From the NCBI RefSeq assembly GCF_007859765.1, contig NZ_SIHJ01000001.1, forward strand, positions 1,818,067 to 1,882,066: a DNA stretch of 64,000 bases, in the 5' to 3' direction. The notes under the pieces are model-generated. The model worked only from the letters and a program-made list of their open reading frames with translations. It ran no database searches and had not been told where the DNA came from. Of this stretch, positions 26,701-34,524 are shown one piece after another. Every line of letters starts with the position of its first letter. The first letter of the stretch is position 1. The position numbers and the translations under genes are program-made. Source of the DNA: Posidoniimonas corsicana (GTDB lineage: Bacteria > Planctomycetota > Planctomycetia > Pirellulales > Lacipirellulaceae).

Positions 26701-28334
26701 CCGCGTCGCCCGTTGAGGTGTACACCGTGGTCGCCGGCGTCCGCAGCAAACTGCAGTCCCACTACGAACTCCCCCCCAGCACCGGGCCGCGGCTGGTGCG
26801 CTGGATCGTCAAGAACCGCACGACGCGCGACTTGGCCATCAAGGCGGACGTGCATGCGGGCAGTCCGTTTTCCGCGGAGGCAGTCGCCCCTGCGCTGGGC
26901 GAGGTCCCACTGGTACTGACCGCGGGTGGTCCCGCCCCCGGCGGGACAGCTGAGTTGGATATTGAGAAAGTCTCCGTAGTTGTTTCTGAGTCGTCGTCTG
27001 GCAAGGTGCTCTACCAACAAGACGCGACGCTGTCGGTTCGCGACCCAAGCGAGTACGTCCGTGTGCTCGACGCCCGGGTCGCTCCGGACGAGAGCGGCGC
27101 GACGGTCGCAACCTTGCGGGCGGAGCGCCTGCCAGGATCACCCGAGCAGGTTGAACTGTCCTGGTCGCTGAGCAACCCACACGCCGCGGCCCCCATCGTT
27201 GCGGGGGGCAGGCTGCACGCCGTCCTCGGCGCCGCGAACCCGGTGGCAACGCTCTCGGCCACGCTGGCGCCCGACTGGAGCGACCAGCCTCAGGTGCTGA
27301 CGCGACTCGCCATCAACGGGGTAGACCGTTCGATCGTCCGCCGTGCTCGCCGCCCCGCGTACGGGATGAACGGGACGCTTGACGTTGTGCCCTCGCCGAC
27401 CATCCTCCTTTCTGCGCCGGCGATGGTGCGGTCGGGCGACGGGCTCGATTACTCCGCCGATGCGGCGCCCGTTCCGGCCGGGGCTACGCTGGAGCTTGTG
27501 CTGGGCGAGCTTGCGTCCGATGGTTCGGTGGTCGTGGATAGGCGGCGGTATTACAACACCGCAAGGAAGGGGATGGTTAAGGTTCAGCCGAAGGTGGTGG
27601 GCGGGCGATTCGCGATCCACCCAACGATTTCTGGGCAGCAGGGTAGCTTCGCAACCGATGGCATCGTCGGGCGACGCGTGCTCCGCGCGACGGTGTTTGA
27701 TGGCCAAGGCGACCGGATCGCTCAGACCCTGCAGCCGATTGTCATTGATGGCGACCCGCCCACGTCCGTTGCCGTTTCGCCGACCGCGACCCCGGTCGCC
27801 GGCAAGCCGGTAGAGTTTGCTGTGACCGCCGTGGACGACCTTTCGGGCGTTGCGTCGGTCTCGCTGTTCGTCGGCGCAGCGGTTGATGGCAAGCCGCCCA
27901 AGGGCGCCGCCGTCGTTGCGGCCGTCGCCGATCCGCAACGCCCAGGGCGTTGGGTGGCGCCGCTGCCGATGCCGGCGGGCGTTCCGCTCGCCGAGGTCAC
28001 CGCGCAGGTGACTAACGGCGTTGGTCTCACTCGCGAACTGTGCTTGCCTGTGCGGCTGGTGACCGCCGAGCAGGCGTCGTTAGGTCGGGTAGCCGGCGCG
28101 GTGACCGAGGGGGTCCGCCCCCAGCCGGGGCTCACCGTCGAACTGCGGGACCCGTCGCAGCAGCCGGTCGCCTCGGCCAGCACGAACGCCCAGGGTCAAT
28201 TCCTCTTCACTGGCGTGAAGCCGGGCAAGTACCTCGTTTGGAGCGTCAAGGAGCAGTCGCAACGCGTCGGCGCCACGGGCGTCGAGGTCAAGGCGGGCGC
28301 CACAGCGACCGCCGAGCTTAAGCTCTCGCTCTAG
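23757..28334 (+). CDS. Giant single-pass protein: degenerate caspase-like domain plus Ig-like/carboxypeptidase-regulatory C-terminus
   Basis: A 1525-residue protein with the same plan as its upstream neighbour. A membrane helix is at about 17-36 (VWGIAITAACLVGVLAAVAA). The caspase-like pseudo-domain has SGYA (112-115) where active caspases have SGHG, and LDLTWH (159-164) where the Cys nucleophile would be; both catalytic residues are gone. LLSCSPGESTTE (196-207) matches the later structural motif. A long helical region follows, then beta-rich repeats and a C-terminal carboxypeptidase-regulatory-like domain (GAVTEGVRPQPGLTVELRD ... GQFLFTGVKPGKYLVWSV). No vWA is seen. The gap to the first giant is only 43 bp, so they are probably co-transcribed. 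Confidence 0.7.
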   Translation: MNEGQANSTITSRRSVWGIAITAACLVGVLAAVAAWVDPPPRVTFIAGWASHLRTQLVPDNVCAENDRDALAAGEFFARSTFSSDRNLSADLFHAELQRDSDSDTPRLIYLSGYATRDPDGQVVVMTKEFRPVTGEGGLRLGRLLDQVDESPRPTLLVLDLTWHVANGPAGQLPSGVGDEVYAVLKERRAPNRLTLLSCSPGESTTEITGAGRTTFGLFFEAALRGYADGCNRSGVTDGRVSAAELGEYVCGRVSEWSSRFGSQPQTPRLLADQDIDFLLTVSNRKDEQMTLRAAVAEYPSGLKQVWAERDAMVAGGARAVAPRLLNRLEHEVLEIERRWRRGLPVDSVNAMLARHVPHLQRDISNVLSLVTPRVRLSLASMLADSPSSTDAAEQAWATLLESTNSEPNDVKAKAARAASVAAFRKATAEIDFPRLAEAGISVILQSPADFRERAPLAVDELRRRSSGLQLLEVADLEALASVVASNPSLPSQSAVSMLEVSLLRERAWLNPRVVGWAQQWLADADGASRTAWAGVSEPGYVSVAEIESYTQRAADLYLRAIAVQRSIATGLDARDRALAILPEILPVIRGRSELHVAWDSAAQDAVRLSALLESPPHRTGAEDVFATIEKIAALSGELDLQLSTLLGPMAPEVTDPLRDELASGDWERISTAETLLDTAMLDADRREALCLAVGAAAALLADDLQQLVARRTRSAESPDAWQSEDGFVSRGLAIREARFTARLLEMMACPSPELTATVESTAAQSGPLDQNLMLAHVRAALADARDRIEGDCPLPVRDRASRVLTPGVFVAALDGRQAEPALAVGRAQLDAWRLGNSERLAAAATDIGGVVFAAVASKRLSVESRSGEQLIAVSPLRSNGDHEQRIGLPRLSERERSEELVLRIVGVAPDELDATVLQPASCLAVSQSKDACADGTVLRIAIQLDRNASFADLAATSGVLLRLTDGRRVRHVPIATPGLCTASPVEVYTVVAGVRSKLQSHYELPPSTGPRLVRWIVKNRTTRDLAIKADVHAGSPFSAEAVAPALGEVPLVLTAGGPAPGGTAELDIEKVSVVVSESSSGKVLYQQDATLSVRDPSEYVRVLDARVAPDESGATVATLRAERLPGSPEQVELSWSLSNPHAAAPIVAGGRLHAVLGAANPVATLSATLAPDWSDQPQVLTRLAINGVDRSIVRRARRPAYGMNGTLDVVPSPTILLSAPAMVRSGDGLDYSADAAPVPAGATLELVLGELASDGSVVVDRRRYYNTARKGMVKVQPKVVGGRFAIHPTISGQQGSFATDGIVGRRVLRATVFDGQGDRIAQTLQPIVIDGDPPTSVAVSPTATPVAGKPVEFAVTAVDDLSGVASVSLFVGAAVDGKPPKGAAVVAAVADPQRPGRWVAPLPMPAGVPLAEVTAQVTNGVGLTRELCLPVRLVTAEQASLGRVAGAVTEGVRPQPGLTVELRDPSQQPVASASTNAQGQFLFTGVKPGKYLVWSVKEQSQRVGATGVEVKAGATATAELKLSL

Positions 28335-28652
28335 CGGCCGGCTGCTCACGCCGGCAAGAGCTGGCCTATCGACCACCACCGGTTGAGGCTGCGAAGCGCT
28401 CCGCCGTCCGGCACTCTTTACTACTTGCCAGGCGGGGGGTAGCCGATTCGTTTTGTCCAAAAACACGCGCGAAAGGGACAAAACTCGGGGCCTATTTCCT
28501 CCTTGTCTCGCCGTAAGTGCTGGACTGATAGTGGATTGGGGCAAACTCCTAAAAACGCCGCCGTTGGGGTTTTGTCCGTTTTGGGGCGCTCCGTTCGGAC
28601 ACCTAACGCCACTAAACGAAACGCTGGTCAACGTGCGCAGCATGAACTCCTG

Positions 28653-28673
28653 CCTGCCAGTGTCACTGGCAGG
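28653..28673. repeat. 21-bp perfect palindrome (10-bp arms, one central base)
   Basis: CCTGCCAGTG and CACTGGCAGG flank a single T. It may be a protein-binding operator or hairpin. It lies in the gene-free gap, far from either neighbour. Confidence 0.6.
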
Positions 28674-28914
28674 TATCTGGGCGCACAGGCGTTTACCCCC
28701 ATTGGATCGCGCGAGGTGGCCGTTTTCCACCACGATCCGCGTGAAACGGCACAGAATTGGCGCGCCGTGAGCCTGGCGTGTTCAGCCTTCGTCGTTGAAC
28801 GGCTAGTCGCAGATACACTCGTCGCCCGCAGGGCGGAGGGGATGCCGATCTGGCTCGGGACTAGCCCGGTTGTCGCGGGCGGCGGGATCTCTTCGCAAGC
28901 ACTGGCTCGGCGCA

Positions 28915-28950
28915 CGAAAAAGCCGGCGGGCTCCACGGAACCCGCCGGCG
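28915..28950 (-). terminator. Intrinsic terminator of the lipoprotein gene
   Basis: Read on the minus strand, a 9-bp GC stem (28922-28930 with 28941-28949; loop 10) is followed by a TTTTT run at 28921-28917. It ends about 45 bases after the lipoprotein stop. Confidence 0.8.
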
Positions 28951-28993
28951 TATGCTTGCTCGTCAACGCGGCGACTTGGATCGCCGCCGCCGG

Positions 28994-29410
28994 CTACTTG
29001 CTTGTCAACGCGAAGGTGACGTTGGCGTCGCCTTCGGGCGGAACCTCAAACTGCTGCTCCTGCTGAGCGGGCGGGACCAGCTCCTTAGGGATCGGGTCGG
29101 TCTCGGTCAGTTCGGGGCCCGCAAAGCCGGTCCGGAGTTGCACAGTGTAATTGCCAGGCTTGATGCCGACCCCCTCGTTATTGATGGTGGTCAGCGAGAA
29201 CTTCCCTTGGGCGTCGGTCACGTCGGTGAAGTTGGTCTCGGCGCCCCCACCGGGCACGTAGAACAGCACCTGGCAGTTGGGCAGGGGATTGCCGTCCAGA
29301 GTTACCACGCCCTCCACGGGAACCAGCCCGGCGGACGACCCACAACCAACCATAAAAGCCACACCCAGCCCAAGCAGCCCCAACGGGCGCCATCCAAAGC
29401 GATCCGGCAT
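28994..29410 (-). CDS. Lipoprotein with transthyretin/carboxypeptidase-regulatory-like domain
   Basis: A 138-residue protein. The N-terminus LGLLGLGVAFMVGCGSS carries a lipobox (VGC), so it is probably lipidated and exported. The rest is one beta-sandwich of the carboxypeptidase-regulatory-like type (VEGVVTLDGNPLPNCQVLFYVPGG ... QGKFSLTTINNEG ... KPGNYTV). This is a very common planctomycete type, usually coding next to DUF1559 genes, as here. It ends upstream of an intrinsic terminator at 28915-28950. Function is unknown; a surface adhesion or structural role is a guess. Confidence 0.85.
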   Translation of the reverse strand: MPDRFGWRPLGLLGLGVAFMVGCGSSAGLVPVEGVVTLDGNPLPNCQVLFYVPGGGAETNFTDVTDAQGKFSLTTINNEGVGIKPGNYTVQLRTGFAGPELTETDPIPKELVPPAQQEQQFEVPPEGDANVTFALTSK

Positions 29411-29473
29411 TTCGCAGCGTCTTTCTCTCGTTGTCGTGCAGGTAGTTAGGTAGCGGCTGTCGCAGCCGAGCAG

Positions 29474-30514
29474 CTACCGGCCGCCGCGGGTCGGCGGGCC
29501 GTAGACCGAGTTCTCGTCGTCGGCCGCCGCGATGCTGCCCAGCGACGCGAACAGGTTGAGGTCGATATCGAAGGTCGTGAAACCGACCGATCCGTCGCAC
29601 ATGGCGGTGTTCATCCCCGCCGGGTGCCGAGCCCACCAAGCAGACATGCAGGTGCGGCGGGACCGCCCGGGGTAGGCGCCGGAGGTTCCGGTGTCGTTCG
29701 GGCAGTTGGGGAAGTCGTGATCGAAGGTCCGCGCCTGGGGCACGGTTTGAGCCATCAGGTAGTTGCCCCAGGTCCACGCCCAGAACTTGCGGCGCTGAGT
29801 AAAGTCGTTGGTCGACTCGCCGACCAGGATCGTCTTTGACGTCCCGTCGGTGATCTTGGCGATCGACTCACGCTTCAGCAGCCCCACACCGGCTGGCTTC
29901 GCCGCGCCGGGCGCCATCGTGGTGTGCACAGGTCCACGCCAGCCCCACTCCCGGCCGGTCTGGGTGTTGACGTCGCTTGGGCTGCCCACGTCCTCGTACA
30001 GGTACCAGGTCACGAAGCCGTCGCCCCGGCCCGCGTTCGCCGCGTAGCTAGACGTGGCGAACTGCTGGCCGTTGGTGGGCCCGCTCGCGGGCACAGCCAG
30101 TTCCGGCGTCAGGTCGGAAGGGCAGAGGTACGCGGGAACAAAAGTTTCGCGGAAAGTCTTGGCGCCCAAGTCGGTCGTGCTGTTGACCGGCACGTCGGGT
30201 ATGTAGAGGTCCTTGAGTTGAGTGTCTTCCATAAAGGGCATGATCTCTCGGGTCCAGCCCACGTAGTAGCTGGCGTTGCCGATGTTTGTGGAGCTCTGCT
30301 GCGCGCCCGGGGGGAACACCTTGTTCGAGTCGTGGTAGTTGTGCATCGCCAACGCGATCTGCTTCAGCTTGTTGGAGCACTGCATGCGGCGGGCGGCTTC
30401 GCGGGCCGCCTGCACGGCCGGCAGGAGCAACGCGATCAGCACGCCGATGATCGCGATGACCACCAGCAGCTCAACCAGAGTAAAACCGCGCGTCTGGGAT
30501 CGCCGGAACATCAT
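29474..30514 (-). CDS. DUF1559 prepilin-like protein with H-X9-DG C-terminus
   Basis: A 346-residue type II secretion/pilin-like protein of the large planctomycete DUF1559 group. The N-terminal methylation motif is GFTLVELLVVIAIIGVLIALLLPAVQAAREAAR. The C-terminus has the H-X9-DG element: H, then nine residues (PAGMNTAMC), then DG. The ATG-ATG at 30514/30511 has a GAGGG upstream; the frame opens at a TTG at 30526, which I reject as start. The lipoprotein gene lies 63 bp downstream on the same strand, a frequent pairing. The likely role is in surface appendage or export structures. Confidence 0.9.
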   Translation of the reverse strand: MMFRRSQTRGFTLVELLVVIAIIGVLIALLLPAVQAAREAARRMQCSNKLKQIALAMHNYHDSNKVFPPGAQQSSTNIGNASYYVGWTREIMPFMEDTQLKDLYIPDVPVNSTTDLGAKTFRETFVPAYLCPSDLTPELAVPASGPTNGQQFATSSYAANAGRGDGFVTWYLYEDVGSPSDVNTQTGREWGWRGPVHTTMAPGAAKPAGVGLLKRESIAKITDGTSKTILVGESTNDFTQRRKFWAWTWGNYLMAQTVPQARTFDHDFPNCPNDTGTSGAYPGRSRRTCMSAWWARHPAGMNTAMCDGSVGFTTFDIDLNLFASLGSIAAADDENSVYGPPTRGGR

Positions 30515-30966
30515 AGATACCCTCAATTTGATAAGAACCTACGCCTGCGGACGTCTGTCTTGTCGCGTGGCGGATAAGGAGCCAGAGCAGCCTGGCGACG
30601 CCCAGCGGGCGCTGCCGGTTTCAGGGGGCTGCCGGCCTGCGGCGGGCAGCGCACGAACCCCGATCTGATGGTACGAATTCTATACTCCCAGTAGTCGGTT
30701 CGGCAACGTGATTGACATCGATAGAACGCGGAATTGACGCCCGATCATGCAACTTGTCTCGGCTGCAGCGCCCGTTTGCAATCAACAAGCGTGGCGGTGC
30801 AATAAACTGCCGTGGACGCTTCGATGAGGTGCGACACGATGGGTCGCGTAAGCCGGCTCGAGAGGGCCCTCGGTGCACGCCGATCCGGGCCCCGTCATGA
30901 CCCCTCCAGGGGGGAGCCACAATCGCCCGGGCGGTCAGTCCGTGGGTAGTGCTCGGAAAGCGATTG
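30515..30966. other. Intergenic stretch between the tssM-like and DUF1559 genes
   Basis: No open frame here has a convincing protein. It contains the 5' leader of the DUF1559 gene and the downstream part of tssM. No repeat or strong promoter was recognised by eye; an A/T-richer block is at about 30665-30800. Confidence 0.5.
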
Positions 30967-32556
30967 CTATCCGATCAGCAGCCACCCGACCGCGACGCTG
31001 GCGGCCGTGAGCCCTGCGTAGCCCAAGCCGGCCACGCGGGTATAGCGGGCGTCTTGGTCCAGGGCTTCGGTGGTCCAGCAAGCGGTTGCGCGTCGCGTCG
31101 CAAGCGACTGCAGGACGCCCGACCCGAAGGCTTGGCTAGCGCCGAGAGCGTCGCCGGTGGCGACCAGGAAGCAGCCATGCAGCGGCCACGGCTGCGTGGG
31201 ATTGCTGCGGAGCCCTTCGTGCAGCAGCTTGGCAAGCCTGTCGCGGCGTTCGGACAGGTAAGACTGCAGCTCGAACAACGCGGCGTTATCGCCGAGCGAG
31301 TCATCGCTGGCGGGGTCGTCGTCGACCTGCATCAGCCGTTGGCAGAGCACCGGCGTCATGCGGTCCAGCAGCTCGCCGATGGTATCTTCCGCTGCCCCGT
31401 CCTGTGCAGCGGCCCGCGGGTCTACCTCAATCCCCAGCCGCTTGCTCTTGCGGTCGGGCGGCAGGACGTGCAGCAGGTGGCCGCATCCTGGAGCGTGCTG
31501 GAGGTCGTTGACGATCGACAGCACCGGGACCCGCACTCCGGCGGCGTCGCCGAGCACGGCCAGGTCCTGCTCCAACGCCCAACCAAACGCGTCGGCGGTG
31601 GCGTCCGAGTCGGCGGCGTCTACCGGCGTTAGGGCGACGACTCCATTGATGGCCGCGACCGTGCCGCGTTCGTTCTTGATCAGACGCACCAAGTGGTCGA
31701 GTTCGGCCGCGCAGCGCTCGGCCTGCTCGTCATCGAACAGGGCAGGGGTCCCGCACGGCGACGCCTGCTGCGCATCGAGCTGCTCGGCCAGTGTGAGGGT
31801 TGTGGCGTCGTCGGAGCAGCCAACCGGGGATTGTGAATCGTCCACCGCGGCGAAGTCCCGACCTGTGGGCTCCCCGGCTGCGGCCATTGCCGGCGTGCGC
31901 AGCGCGGCCGGCATCCGCTGTTCAGTGGAAGCGATGGTCTCGAATGGCTGGCTCGCGCGCCGCTTGACGCCGCGGACGTGCGATAGCCGCTCGGCGGCGG
32001 TGGAGAGCAGCGACGATTCGTGGCACAGCAGGTAGATCGCCTGGTCGTCGGCAAACACGCGGAGCTTGGCGTGCGGCTGCGCAGGGGCAGGGCCAAACGT
32101 CGGCGCGACGGCGAACGACGACAGCAGCTCGGCCTCCCTCCCGCCGGGCTCACCCAGCATCAGCACCAGTGGCTTCTCGGCGAGGTCCACCCCGTGGCGG
32201 TGCATCGCCGCTACGACCTGCCGCCAGCAGCGGTCGAGTTCCGGGAACCGCGAAGCCGCCTCGGGACGGGTCGCGGCGCGCCAGGTGGCCAATGCGGCCC
32301 AGCCCAACGCGTAGGCGAGCAGGAACAGGATGGGCAGCCACGTCTCGCGGAGCAGGCTGGAAGGCGCACGAACGACCTTCTCGAGCTCCAGGTAGGCGTT
32401 GAGCCGCTGCAGGCCATACAGCACCGCTACGACCAGCAGCCCGTGAAGCAGCCAAGTGATCGCTCCGCCTGCGATCGCCCCCCGTCCGAAGCTGATGAAC
32501 GGGGCCGCGGCGATCTTGGCGACGGTTGGCGCCGCCTTGCGAATCAGTGCGATCAT
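30967..32556 (-). CDS. tssM: TssM-like inner-membrane protein lacking the periplasmic domain
   Basis: A 529-residue protein encoded 29 bp downstream of tssL, the usual place of tssM/icmF. Two helices (about 32-50 and 74-92) form the N-terminal hairpin. A cytoplasmic domain follows, with a degenerate nucleotide-binding loop LMLGEPGGREAELL near 133-145 in which the P-loop Lys-Ser/Thr is missing. A third helix (about 511-528, AGLTAASVAVGWLLIG) ends the protein. Ordinary TssM goes on for roughly 600-700 periplasmic residues after that helix; none are present. The identification rests on position and topology and is weaker than for the other tss genes. ATG at 32556 was chosen; the frame extends to 32844 with a basic unrelated N-terminus. 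Confidence 0.7.
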   Translation of the reverse strand: MIALIRKAAPTVAKIAAAPFISFGRGAIAGGAITWLLHGLLVVAVLYGLQRLNAYLELEKVVRAPSSLLRETWLPILFLLAYALGWAALATWRAATRPEAASRFPELDRCWRQVVAAMHRHGVDLAEKPLVLMLGEPGGREAELLSSFAVAPTFGPAPAQPHAKLRVFADDQAIYLLCHESSLLSTAAERLSHVRGVKRRASQPFETIASTEQRMPAALRTPAMAAAGEPTGRDFAAVDDSQSPVGCSDDATTLTLAEQLDAQQASPCGTPALFDDEQAERCAAELDHLVRLIKNERGTVAAINGVVALTPVDAADSDATADAFGWALEQDLAVLGDAAGVRVPVLSIVNDLQHAPGCGHLLHVLPPDRKSKRLGIEVDPRAAAQDGAAEDTIGELLDRMTPVLCQRLMQVDDDPASDDSLGDNAALFELQSYLSERRDRLAKLLHEGLRSNPTQPWPLHGCFLVATGDALGASQAFGSGVLQSLATRRATACWTTEALDQDARYTRVAGLGYAGLTAASVAVGWLLIG

Positions 32557-32585
32557 GGGCGTGTTGCTGGGCTGGGGCGGCGCTG

Positions 32586-33200
32586 TCAGGCGAAGATTCG
32601 TTGCATCACGGCGTAGGTGGCGAAGGGCGCTAGCAGAATCGTTGCGACCGTCGCCACCGCGACAAACCGACGCAGGCGCGCCTCGCCACGCAGCCGCGGC
32701 GGTGATGATCGACGACGCCGGCGAGCGGCGGGCGTCGCCGCGAGGCCGGCCGACCGGGTCACCCGGGCGCGGGTCTGCTCGAACCACTCTTCCAGGGCTG
32801 GGGGATCGTTGCGGAGCCGGCCGCGGAAGCCCAACGCGACGCACAGGTAGTACGCGCTAAGGGCGTCGTCGGTGGTTTGCGCGGCGGCCCGCTGAGCCTG
32901 CCGCCAGAACTCCCAGGCGCGGTCGTTGCCGCCGTAGAGCGCCGACTCCAGCTTCCTCTCGTTCCAGGCGTCGGACCACTGCGACCGGCAGATGAACAGT
33001 TCGTCGAGCCAACAAACCAGCGCGTAGCGGGCGCCGCGAAAATGATCGTCGGCGCCGCCGTCGGGAACCTCCAACGCCAGGCCGGTCAGCACGGTCTGCT
33101 CCTTGGCGAGGCTCAGACGCTCGCCCCGCTCAACCGCGGAGTGGAGCCGCAACGCGTAGCGGATCGCTTTGTGCAGCGGCTCGGTGGTCGATGTTCGCAT
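32586..33200 (-). CDS. tssL: TssL/DotU-family membrane protein of the T6SS
   Basis: A 204-residue DotU/TssL protein. A helical cytoplasmic bundle contains the family stretch YALVCWLDELFICRSQW followed by ESALYGGNDRAWEFW. A single C-terminal membrane helix (VAVATVATILLAPFATYAVM) ends the protein, the normal topology of TssL. With TssM it forms the inner-membrane platform that docks the baseplate. The start ATG 33200 matches other DotU N-termini (a helical EPLHKAIRYALRLH); the frame runs to 33365. It is divergent from tssA, with 233 bp of shared upstream DNA. Confidence 0.92.
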   Translation of the reverse strand: MRTSTTEPLHKAIRYALRLHSAVERGERLSLAKEQTVLTGLALEVPDGGADDHFRGARYALVCWLDELFICRSQWSDAWNERKLESALYGGNDRAWEFWRQAQRAAAQTTDDALSAYYLCVALGFRGRLRNDPPALEEWFEQTRARVTRSAGLAATPAARRRRRSSPPRLRGEARLRRFVAVATVATILLAPFATYAVMQRIFA

Positions 33201-33433
33201 GCCGACGCGTTGTGACGGGGGTAGGGGCTGTAGGGACGCTGGGTACGGGTGGGGCGCAGCGTGGTCCGGGCGCGCTGACAAAGAGTAGGCCACCCGGGGA
33301 GGGGCCGCCGTGTGCGCGAAAGATTTAGGAAAGTTGCTCGCACGCGGCACTGGCATCTCCCGCATGACCTACTTTCCAAAGACGAGTCGGACCACCCGTC
33401 CCCCTGCAACGAACACCTCGTACCCCTTCCCTG
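33201..33433. promoter_or_regulatory. Divergent regulatory gap between tssL and tssA
   Basis: The 233 bp between the divergent starts must hold the promoters for the tssL-tssM block and the tssA-tssB-tssC block. I could not pick out convincing -10/-35 boxes. Long GC runs are present near 33215-33260. Confidence 0.5.
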
Positions 33434-34468
33434 ATGGCCAGCGTTACCTGCGAATCCCTGCTGTCGCCGCTCGAGGGCGACTCGCCGACCGGCGATGAGT
33501 CGCACTTCGCGATGACGCTTGCGCCGATGCTCAGGGAGTTGCGTCGGGAGGAGTCCGCCGACGCCTTCGACGACGCCACGCGGCCCACGCAGCTCAAGCG
33601 GGCCGACTGGAAGGGCATCGTCAGCGAGTGCGAGCAGGCCCTGGCCGGGCACGCCAAGGACCTCCGCACCGCGTGCCACCTGGCCGAGGCCCGCGCCCAC
33701 ACCGACGGGCTCGGCGGCCTGCGCGAGGGGCTAGAGCTGATCGCCCGGCTGGCCGACGAGTGCTGGGACCGCGTCGCCCCCGCCGCGGGCGACGACCCGG
33801 CCGAGACCCGCGGCACCCCGCTCCGCAACCTCCTCGACGACCCCCACCGCGGTCTGTGCTTCCCGAACCAGGTCCGCACGCTCCCGCTGATCGGCCACGG
33901 CGACGACTCCCGCAGCTACGTCGATTGGACCCGCCTGCGGGGCGAGCCGGCCGCCGAGTCGGACGAGCTGGCCGGCCTGCGAACCCGGATCACGCCCGAG
34001 TGCTTTAAGCAGAATCACGACGACGCGTCCGGCGCGCTCTACTGGCTGGACTCGCTGCGGGGCACGCTGGACGAGCGTCTCGAAGCCGACGCGCCCGGAC
34101 TCGCCAACCTGCGGGCCGCGTTGGCGGACCTGCAGGGCCTGCTGGCTGACGAGCTCGCCCGCTTGGGCTTCCCGTCCGCGGGCACCGAAGAACCACTTTC
34201 AGCCGAGCACGAGGCGCCGCCCGCGCCGTCGACACTCGGCTCATCGGGCCGCGAGCAGCTGTACTGCCTGCTCGACGACACCGCCGACCGGCTCCGTGCG
34301 ATGGAGCCGCACAGCCCAATACCCTACCTGATTAAACGCGCGGTCCGGCTCGGCCGGCTGCCGTTCCCGTCTTTGATGCAGCACGTAATCCGGGAGCAAT
34401 CGACGCTTACGGAGCTGAATCGCGAGTTTGGTATCGCCGAAGCGGACGGAGTTGATGCATCGGCCTAA
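33434..34468 (+). CDS. tssA: TssA (ImpA-family) T6SS assembly protein
   Basis: A 344-residue protein with the ImpA N-terminal domain (about residues 1-190): LLSPLEGDSPTGDE, RADWKGIVSECEQAL, AHTDGLGGLREGLELIARLADECW. TssA primes and coordinates growth of sheath and tube. The C-terminal half is helical, with TADRLRAMEPHSPIPYLIKRAVRLG (near 285-310), the conserved ending of many short TssA proteins. It is the first gene of the plus-strand block tssA-tssB-tssC, with 56 bp to tssB. Confidence 0.92.
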   Translation: MASVTCESLLSPLEGDSPTGDESHFAMTLAPMLRELRREESADAFDDATRPTQLKRADWKGIVSECEQALAGHAKDLRTACHLAEARAHTDGLGGLREGLELIARLADECWDRVAPAAGDDPAETRGTPLRNLLDDPHRGLCFPNQVRTLPLIGHGDDSRSYVDWTRLRGEPAAESDELAGLRTRITPECFKQNHDDASGALYWLDSLRGTLDERLEADAPGLANLRAALADLQGLLADELARLGFPSAGTEEPLSAEHEAPPAPSTLGSSGREQLYCLLDDTADRLRAMEPHSPIPYLIKRAVRLGRLPFPSLMQHVIREQSTLTELNREFGIAEADGVDASA

Positions 34469-34524
34469 GTCCGTTTCGGGCGTGACGCCCACTACCCAGA
34501 GACCCAATCAAAGGAAGCGAATCG

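Larger units (their letters stand above)
28335..28993. other. Gene-free stretch with palindrome and repeated GTTTTGTCC motif
   Basis: No gene is supported between the second giant gene and the lipoprotein gene. It holds a 9-bp inverted repeat (28450-28458 and 28476-28484), a third copy of the same motif at 28569-28577, a perfect 21-bp palindrome (28653-28673) and the minus-strand terminator of the lipoprotein gene (28915-28950). Base composition is lower in GC than the neighbours at the start of the gap. Confidence 0.6.

Noticed and set aside
28453..29066. Short plus-strand frames in the gap after the second giant gene
   Set aside because: No signal, domain or ribosome-binding site; they run across a minus-strand terminator and into the lipoprotein gene.
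30949..31632. Plus-strand frame opposite the tssM-like gene
   Set aside because: It has Gln/Val/Gly-rich shadow composition and no ribosome-binding site; the minus-strand frame has membrane helices and operon context.
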